Below, piece after piece: positions 7,326 through 11,980 of a DNA stretch of 11,980 bases; the stretch's first letter is position 1; every line of letters starts with the position of its first letter. Both the position numbers and the translations under genes were made by a program. Below the pieces are notes generated by a model. That model was not told where the DNA came from, made no database searches, and worked only from the letters and a program-made list of their open reading frames with translations. This DNA is from UBA1562 sp041653955 (lineage in GTDB: Bacteria > Omnitrophota > Gorgyraeia > Gygaellales > Profunditerraquicolaceae), in NCBI GenBank assembly GCA_041653955.1, contig JBAZEH010000035.1, forward strand, positions 1 through 11,980, in the 5' to 3' direction.

Positions 7326-7757
7326 TTATACCTCCAAAATGACCGGATTCTGGGATTTATGAGGATGCTTGTCATCCGGATATACCTTTAATTTCTTTAT
7401 GATATCCCTCCCTAAGGGAGATATGGGTAACATTCGTTTTACGGCCAGCATTATCACCATTTCGGGCTTATTCTTAAGCATCCTCTCAAGAGGGACCTCC
7501 CTTAAGCCGCCCTGGTACCCGGAATAACGACGGTAAACTTTCTGTTTAAGCTTGCGTCCCGTAACCTTGATCTTTGCCGCGTTGATCACGATAACGCCGT
7601 CTCCCGTATCTAAATGGGGAGTGAATATGGCCTTGTGTTTGCCTCTGAGTATAACAGCTACCTTAGCGGCCAGCCTGCCGAGGATCTTATCCTTGGCATC
7701 CACTATATACCATTTTCTTTTTATCTCTTCTTTTTTGGGTGTGTATGTTTTATTCAT
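7326..7757 (-). CDS. rplM: Large ribosomal subunit protein uL13
   Basis: A 143-residue 50S subunit protein needed early in large-subunit assembly. It opens with TYTPKKEEIKRKWYIVDAKD (4-23), followed by LGRLAAKVAVILRGK (26-40), and carries the L13 signature around VKRMLPISPLGR (106-117) and YPDDKHPHKSQNP (126-138). The ATG at 7757 is set by alignment to the usual N-terminus. No Shine-Dalgarno precedes it: the upstream bases are TTATATCTT, and the predicted promoter lies so close that the mRNA would have almost no leader. It is paired with rpsI in the usual order and follows truA, an order also seen in other bacteria. Confidence 0.98.
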   Translation of the reverse strand: MNKTYTPKKEEIKRKWYIVDAKDKILGRLAAKVAVILRGKHKAIFTPHLDTGDGVIVINAAKIKVTGRKLKQKVYRRYSGYQGGLREVPLERMLKNKPEMVIMLAVKRMLPISPLGRDIIKKLKVYPDDKHPHKSQNPVILEV

Positions 7758-7766
7758 AAGATATAA

Positions 7767-7794
7767 AGTATAACATATTTTTGCTTTAAGTCAA
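7767..7794 (-). promoter_or_regulatory. Predicted promoter of rplM-rpsI
   Basis: On the minus strand, TTGACT (-35, 7794-7789) and TATACT (-10, 7772-7767) are separated by 16 bases. A TG one base before the -10 forms an extended -10 (TGTTATACT). The start point would fall near 7760, only two to four bases before the rplM ATG. It lies in the 44-base truA-rplM gap, the most AT-rich stretch nearby. Chance occurrence in AT-rich DNA is possible, so this is a prediction. Confidence 0.65.
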
Positions 7795-7801
7795 ATAATT
7801 T

Positions 7802-8539
7802 TTAATAGTTTACCTTTAAGAGGCAAAGCCCCTTCGCTGGCAGGTTAGGACCGGCAAAGCGCCTGTTTTTAAGGCCCAATATCCTTTTTATGCTGCCTTC
7901 CGGGAACTTACCCCTGCCTATCTCGATAAGCGTCCCCGCTATATTCCTTATCATATTATACAAGAACCCATTTGCTTCTATTCCAATATGTATAAGTTCT
8001 TTATCGCGCAGGATAGCGACCTTTTTCACTTTCCTGACCGAACCCCTCTCTTTTTTATCCGTAGCCTGGAATGACCTGAAATCATGCCTTCCAAGAAGGC
8101 ACCTGGCTTCCCTGCGCATCAGGGCTAAGTCCAAAGAATAGGGATAAAAATAAACCATGCCCCTTAGGATTGCGGGCCTGGAAGGGCGGTTCAATATCGT
8201 ATAGCGGTAAACCTTGGATTTCGCTGAGAACCTGCTGTGAAAATCCGGAGAAACTTCTTCCGCGCGCAATATACTTATATCAGCCGGCAGGACCGCGTTT
8301 AAGGCCATACGCAATCTATCAGGAGCAATCAAGGAATCAGTTTTAAAGTTAGCTACCTGCCCTTTAGCGTGGACCCCCGCGTCAGTCCTCCCCGATCCAA
8401 TAACCTTTAACTTCTTATGTAATATCTCATACAGGGCTTTCTCTAAGGCGCCCTGGATAGTTTTCGCGCCTTTTCCCTGTACCTGCCATCCGGCATACCT
8501 TCTGCCGTCATACTCTATGGTCAGTTTTATATTTCTCAT
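7802..8539 (-). CDS. truA: tRNA pseudouridine(38-40) synthase
   Basis: Converts uridines 38, 39 and 40 in the tRNA anticodon arm to pseudouridine. From the chosen ATG the protein has 245 residues. It begins MRNIKLTIEYDG, the canonical TruA N-terminus, with the catalytic Asp53 in GSGRTDAGVHA (48-58) and the later motifs SKVYRYTI, HDFRSFQ and NGFLYNMIRNIAGTLIEIG. An in-frame TTG at 8572 would add 11 residues (MEKYPLPLFNG), but these precede the conserved start and no good ribosome site supports the longer form, so ATG at 8539 is preferred. It lies 61 bases after asd with nothing recognisable in the gap, and is probably co-transcribed with leu-asd. Confidence 0.96.
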   Translation of the reverse strand: MRNIKLTIEYDGRRYAGWQVQGKGAKTIQGALEKALYEILHKKLKVIGSGRTDAGVHAKGQVANFKTDSLIAPDRLRMALNAVLPADISILRAEEVSPDFHSRFSAKSKVYRYTILNRPSRPAILRGMVYFYPYSLDLALMRREARCLLGRHDFRSFQATDKKERGSVRKVKKVAILRDKELIHIGIEANGFLYNMIRNIAGTLIEIGRGKFPEGSIKRILGLKNRRFAGPNLPAKGLCLLKVNY

Positions 8540-8600
8540 TCCGTTAAATAAGGGCAGTGGATACTTTTCCAAAAAAATAATCGCTGTCCCTAATAAGAAT

Positions 8601-9617
8601 TTATTTTATCAGTAACTCGGCTATCTGGATGGCATTAAGCGCGGCGCCTTTAAGCAGATTATCTGAAACAACCCATAGCCACAGGCCGTTCTTCACGAAA
8701 GGATCCGGCCTTAGCCGGCCAACGAATACTTCACCTTTTCCTTCCGCGTCTTTAGGCATAGGGTAAAGCCCTTTTTTTGGGTCATCAATTACTATTATCC
8801 CCGGGGCGTTAGAAAGCATACCCCTGGCCTTATCCGCGGTAAGCGGTTTTCTGGTCTCCAGGTATACCGATTCAGAATGCCCTGTCCTTACGGGGACCCT
8901 TACGCAAGTAGCAGAGACCTTGATCTTATTATCATGCATTATCTTGTGTGTCTCGCGCACAAGTTTCCATTCTTCGCTGGTATAATCCGATTCGGCAAAA
9001 CCCCCTATTTGAGGGAATACATTAAAACCCAATTGTTTGGGCATAGCCTTATTTTTAACGTCCGCCTGCAAGTTGTTGTATCCCGAAGAAGCGATATAAG
9101 TAACCTCTTCTTTTAACTGCTCAACCGCGGACCTGCCTGCCCCGGAAGAAGCCTGCAAAGTAGTCACTATCATCCTTTTAATACCGGCTTTTTTATATAT
9201 GGGAGATAAAGCCACGACCAGTTGAATAGTAGAACAATTAGGATTGGAGATTATGCCTTTATGCCTTTTTATATCCTTGGGGTTGACTTCAGGGACCACC
9301 AGAGGGACTTTCGGGTCCATCCTGAAATCGGCTCCGTTATCAATAACTACCGCGCCTCTTTTTACGGCTTCGCGCGCGTAGGTTACGGCAGCACCCTTTT
9401 CACCTTCGGTCCCGGCGAATAAAGCTATATCTATTCCGTCAAAACCCTCGGGAGAAACCGCCATTACGGGGTATTTTTGGCCGTCAACCTCAATCTCTCT
9501 GCTTGAACGGGCAAAGATTTTCAAATTAGCGACAGGGAAATCGCGCTGTTTAAGGCAACGCAACATTTCTATCCCTACTGCTCCTACCCCTACTACCGCA
9601 ACATTATATTTTTTCAT
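8601..9617 (-). CDS. asd: Aspartate-semialdehyde dehydrogenase
   Basis: Reduces aspartyl phosphate to aspartate semialdehyde with NADPH, feeding lysine/diaminopimelate, threonine and methionine synthesis. The protein has 338 residues. The catalytic Cys128 is in SNPNCSTIQ, followed by LQASSGAGRSAVEQL (about 154-168) and the substrate-binding VPVRTGHSESVYLET. The nucleotide loop reads VVGVGAVG, one residue shorter than the usual VVGATGAVG, making it GxGxxG. The usual NSSAFRM segment reads NGADFRM. The catalytic core is intact, so the enzyme is probably active. It starts three bases after the leuB stop with only a weak ribosome site. ArgC is a structural relative but has a different active-site motif. 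Confidence 0.95.
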   Translation of the reverse strand: MKKYNVAVVGVGAVGIEMLRCLKQRDFPVANLKIFARSSREIEVDGQKYPVMAVSPEGFDGIDIALFAGTEGEKGAAVTYAREAVKRGAVVIDNGADFRMDPKVPLVVPEVNPKDIKRHKGIISNPNCSTIQLVVALSPIYKKAGIKRMIVTTLQASSGAGRSAVEQLKEEVTYIASSGYNNLQADVKNKAMPKQLGFNVFPQIGGFAESDYTSEEWKLVRETHKIMHDNKIKVSATCVRVPVRTGHSESVYLETRKPLTADKARGMLSNAPGIIVIDDPKKGLYPMPKDAEGKGEVFVGRLRPDPFVKNGLWLWVVSDNLLKGAALNAIQIAELLIK

Positions 9618-9620
9618 ACT

Positions 9621-10673
9621 CTAAGCTATGTTCGCCACTACCAGGTCTCCTACCTCACCGGTAGAATAACCCATCCTGCCGGCGCCAAGAGATTTTAATT
9701 TATCGTTCACTACCTTTATCACTGCCTGTTCTACCGCCTCGCCCGCCTCTTTTTCTCCGATATCATCAAGCAACATTCCCACCGCGCATATAGCAGCCAG
9801 CGGGTTAATAACATTTTTGCCTGTATATTTAGGCGCGCTCCCTCCAATAGGCTCAAACATGGATACGCCGCCGGGGTTGATATTCCCGCCCGCGGCTATA
9901 CCCATACCCCCCTGGATCATTGCCCCCAGGTCGGTAATGATATCGCCGAATATATTATCCGTAACAATCACATCAAACCACTCCGGGTTCTTCACGAACC
10001 ACATAGTAGTGGCATCGACATGTGCGTAATCAGTGGTGATATCCGGATATTCGCGCGCTACTTCATTAAATGTCCTCTCCCATAGATCCCAGGCAAAGGT
10101 CAGGACATTCGTCTTGCCGCAAAGCGTAAGCTTCTTTCTTTTATCGCGTTTACGGCAGTAATCAAAGGCATAACGTATGCAGCGCTCAACTCCCTTGCGG
10201 GTATTATAGGATACCTGGAGGGCAACCTCATCCTTAGTGCCCTTATTTTTAAATTCACCCATACCTTTATATAGGCCTTCGGAGTTCTCGCGGACCACCA
10301 CAAAATCAATATCCTGCGGCTTCTTGTCTTTCAAAGGGCAGAAATCGGCATTATAAAGTTTCACCGGGCGTAAGTTTATATACTGGTCCAGGGAAAACCT
10401 GGCCTTAAGCAGTATGCCCGTCTCCAGGATACCCGGTTTTACGTCAGGGTGCCCTATCGCCCCAAGATAAATGGCGGAATATTTCTTCAACTCCTCTATA
10501 TCATTGTCTTCCAGGGTCTTTCCTGTTTTTATATACCGCTCCCCTCCGAAGTCAAAAGACCTGGTCTCATATTGAAACCCGTATTTCCTGCCGGCCGCCT
10601 CTAAAACCTTAAGCCCTTCCCGGACCACTTCAGGTCCTGTCCCATCTCCGGGTATAACCGCTATCTTATACAT
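9621..10673 (-). CDS. leuB: 3-isopropylmalate dehydrogenase
   Basis: Oxidises and decarboxylates 3-isopropylmalate to 2-oxoisocaproate with NAD, the last dedicated step before leucine transamination. From the chosen Met it has 350 residues. Features are IPGDGTGPEV (7-16), the substrate arginines in ARFSLDQ (91-97) and NLRP (100-103), VRENSEG (127-133), Lys187 in CGKTNVL, and the metal site aspartates in HVDATT (218-223) and TDNIFGDIITDLG (238-250). The segments around RPVKLY and VRENSEG are less like Thermus-type LeuB and recall the tartrate/isopropylmalate dehydrogenase subgroup. Adjacent leuC and leuD make isopropylmalate the likely substrate. An ATG three codons upstream (10682) abuts the AGGAG with no spacing, so the second ATG, nine bases from it, is preferred. 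Confidence 0.92.
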   Translation of the reverse strand: MYKIAVIPGDGTGPEVVREGLKVLEAAGRKYGFQYETRSFDFGGERYIKTGKTLEDNDIEELKKYSAIYLGAIGHPDVKPGILETGILLKARFSLDQYINLRPVKLYNADFCPLKDKKPQDIDFVVVRENSEGLYKGMGEFKNKGTKDEVALQVSYNTRKGVERCIRYAFDYCRKRDKRKKLTLCGKTNVLTFAWDLWERTFNEVAREYPDITTDYAHVDATTMWFVKNPEWFDVIVTDNIFGDIITDLGAMIQGGMGIAAGGNINPGGVSMFEPIGGSAPKYTGKNVINPLAAICAVGMLLDDIGEKEAGEAVEQAVIKVVNDKLKSLGAGRMGYSTGEVGDLVVANIA

Positions 10674-10682
10674 TTTGCTCAT

Positions 10683-10687
10683 CTCCT
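10683..10687 (-). promoter_or_regulatory. Ribosome binding site deciding the leuB start
   Basis: AGGAG on the minus strand. It touches the first in-frame ATG (10682) directly, which is too close for initiation there, and is nine bases from the second ATG (10673). This favours the shorter LeuB beginning MYKIAVIPGDG. Confidence 0.7.
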
Positions 10688-10689
10688 GG

Positions 10690-11172
10690 TCAACGCGTCT
10701 TTACGTAATTCATCAACCCTCCCCGCTTTACTATATCTTGCAGAAAACCGGGGAAAGGCTCTATTTTATATGTCTTGCCTGTAGTCAGGTCATTTATTAT
10801 ACCACCATCAAGGTCTATTTCAAGGGAATCGCCTTCGTTTATCTTGCCGGTATCCCCAAGTTCCATTATAGGAAGCCCGACATTTATAGAGTTACGGAAG
10901 AATATGCCGGCAAAGCTACGCGCGATAACCGCAGATATGCCGCATCCCTTTAGCGCACGCGGGGCGTGTTCGCGCGATGAACCGCATCCGAAATTCTTAT
11001 CGGCTACTATTATATCCCCCTTGCTTACCTTTCCGGAGAAACCGGGAGCGATATTCTCCATGCAATTCTTACCCAGTTCCTTTTCATCGGTAGTCACCAG
11101 GTATTTTGCCGCTATGATATCATCGGTATTTATATTGTCGCCGAATTTATGTGCCCTGCCTTTTAAGATCAT
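10690..11172 (-). CDS. leuD: 3-isopropylmalate dehydratase, small subunit
   Basis: Small (swivel-domain) subunit of isopropylmalate isomerase, which converts 2-isopropylmalate to 3-isopropylmalate with LeuC. The protein has 160 residues, the short form found in archaea and many bacteria, not the roughly 200-residue E. coli type. Motifs are GDNINTDDIIAAKYL (11-25) and FGCGSSREHAP (61-71). The specificity loop reads YLVT (24-27); a hydrophobic third residue, where homoaconitases have Arg (YLRT), favours isopropylmalate. The ATG overlaps the leuC stop by four bases (ATGA). The frame stays open to 11352, but that 60-codon extension lies inside leuC and has no family similarity, so the ATG at 11172 is the start. 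Confidence 0.95.
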   Translation of the reverse strand: MILKGRAHKFGDNINTDDIIAAKYLVTTDEKELGKNCMENIAPGFSGKVSKGDIIVADKNFGCGSSREHAPRALKGCGISAVIARSFAGIFFRNSINVGLPIMELGDTGKINEGDSLEIDLDGGIINDLTTGKTYKIEPFPGFLQDIVKRGGLMNYVKTR

Positions 11173-11980
11173 AATCTGCCAGGATGCGTGATCCTCCCCT
11201 TTATCGCCGAAGCAGCTGCTACAGCCGGGCTGGTTAAATATAATTCCGACTTGGGGCTGCCCATCCTGCCGATAAAATTCCTGTTCGTGGTCGCCAGGCA
11301 TCTTTCCCCTTCGGTAAGTATACCTACATGTCCGCCCAGGCATGGGCCGCATGTAGGCGTTGAAAACACACCCCCAGCCTCAACAAATATACCGGCAAAC
11401 CCCTCCTTGACCGCTTCAAGGTATATCTTTTGCGTAGCAGGTATAACTATAAGCCGTAATCCTGCTTTTACCTTTCTGCCTTTCAATATCTTTGCGGCGG
11501 TCTTCAGGTCGGATATCCTCCCGTTAGTGCAGGAACCGATAACCACCTGGTCTAATTTTATATCCCCCAATTCCGAAGCCGGCCTGACGTTGCTGGGCAA
11601 ATGCGGGCACGCTACGACCGGCTCTAAACCGGAAACATCATATTCATATACCTTCTCATAACGAGCCCCGGGGTCGCCTTTTAAAAAACCTATCTTTTTG
11701 GCGATAGCCGCGAATTTCTTTCCGGAAACCTTTTTCATGAAATCCAAAGTTATATTGTCAGGCTCTATTATACCGCTTACCCCCCCTGCCTCTATAGCCA
11801 TATTAGACATGGTGAACCTGTCATCCATACTTAATTTATCGATAACGGGCCCGTAAAACTCCATAACCTTTCCTGTTGCCCCGTCAACTCCTATCTGGCC
11901 TATAGTGTAAAGTATCAGGTCTTTCCCGCCTACCCACTTTTTCAGCTTACCTTTAAATATGAATCTTGTGGTTTCCGGGA
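11169..11980 (-). CDS. leuC: 3-isopropylmalate dehydratase, large subunit, 5' end cut by window edge
   Basis: Large, iron-sulfur subunit of isopropylmalate isomerase. About 269 C-terminal residues are visible, starting in PETTRFIFKGKL, so roughly the first 150 residues lie outside the window. Aconitase-family features are IGVDGATGKVMEF, GSCTNGRISD (cluster Cys codon at 11529-11531) and TPTCGPCLGGH (Cys codons at 11349-11351 and 11340-11342). All three [4Fe-4S] ligands are therefore present. The ATG at 11864 is an internal Met (GKVMEF), not the start, because the frame stays open and matches the family to the window edge. It overlaps leuD by four bases. The short-type LeuD partner suggests this is the archaeal-like LeuC of about 420 residues, which could otherwise be confused with homoaconitase; leuB next door supports the leucine role. 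Confidence 0.95.
   Translation of the reverse strand, partial: PETTRFIFKGKLKKWVGGKDLILYTIGQIGVDGATGKVMEFYGPVIDKLSMDDRFTMSNMAIEAGGVSGIIEPDNITLDFMKKVSGKKFAAIAKKIGFLKGDPGARYEKVYEYDVSGLEPVVACPHLPSNVRPASELGDIKLDQVVIGSCTNGRISDLKTAAKILKGRKVKAGLRLIVIPATQKIYLEAVKEGFAGIFVEAGGVFSTPTCGPCLGGHVGILTEGERCLATTNRNFIGRMGSPKSELYLTSPAVAAASAIKGRITHPGRL

Noticed and set aside
8540..8600. Promoter or terminator in the asd-truA gap, and a TTG start for truA at 8572
   Set aside because: The T-run on the minus strand has no stem before it, no convincing -35/-10 pair is present, and the extra residues precede the conserved MRNIKLTIEYDG start.
11169..11352. A long in-frame N-terminal extension of leuD (220-residue version starting at 11352)
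   Set aside because: The extra 60 residues lie inside leuC in another frame, have no LeuD similarity, and the family start plus the ATGA overlap at 11172 fits exactly.

Overview
The window is a dense, single-strand block of bacterial housekeeping genes. All twelve protein genes lie on the minus strand, so the biological reading order runs from position 11980 down to position 1. In that order they are leuC (5' end cut by the window), leuD, leuB, asd, truA, rplM, rpsI, argC, argJ, argB, argD, argF, a small prepilin gene, and argG (last few codons cut by the window). Nearly all of it is coding. The only non-coding stretch of any size is about 208 bases between rpsI and argC, and it holds a terminator, a structured inverted-repeat element and a promoter.

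Region 1 (11980-8601) carries branched-chain and aspartate-family amino acid synthesis. LeuC and LeuD are the two subunits of isopropylmalate isomerase, LeuB is isopropylmalate dehydrogenase, and Asd makes aspartate semialdehyde, the shared precursor of lysine/diaminopimelate, threonine and methionine. Region 2 (8539-6858) is the translation block truA, rplM, rpsI; it has its own promoter just before rplM and a strong Rho-independent terminator after rpsI. Region 3 (6849-1) is a promoter-led arginine operon. ArgC, ArgJ, ArgB and ArgD carry the acetylated steps from glutamate to ornithine, with ArgJ recycling the acetyl group, and ArgF and ArgG take ornithine to argininosuccinate. Start and stop codons overlap (ATGA or TAATG) at argC/argJ, argB/argD and argD/argF, and leuC/leuD show the same pattern, which implies translational coupling.

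The organism is probably an uncultured bacterium from a lineage such as Candidatus Omnitrophota or a neighbour. The basis is the gene order (leu-asd-truA-rplM-rpsI-arg), the short LeuD, the short-type ArgG, frequent ATA and AGG codons, and a stray prepilin gene in a biosynthetic operon. This assignment is inference from memory of such gene orders and was not tested by a search.

I found no mobile element, CRISPR array, tRNA, rRNA or clear new defence or biosynthetic system. The points most worth a second look are (a) a prepilin gene overlapping the end of argF inside the arginine operon, with Ser instead of Gly before its cleavage site; (b) a 68-base element between the rpsI terminator and the arg promoter that can fold in two mutually exclusive ways; and (c) an rplM promoter placed so close to the start codon that the mRNA would be almost leaderless.
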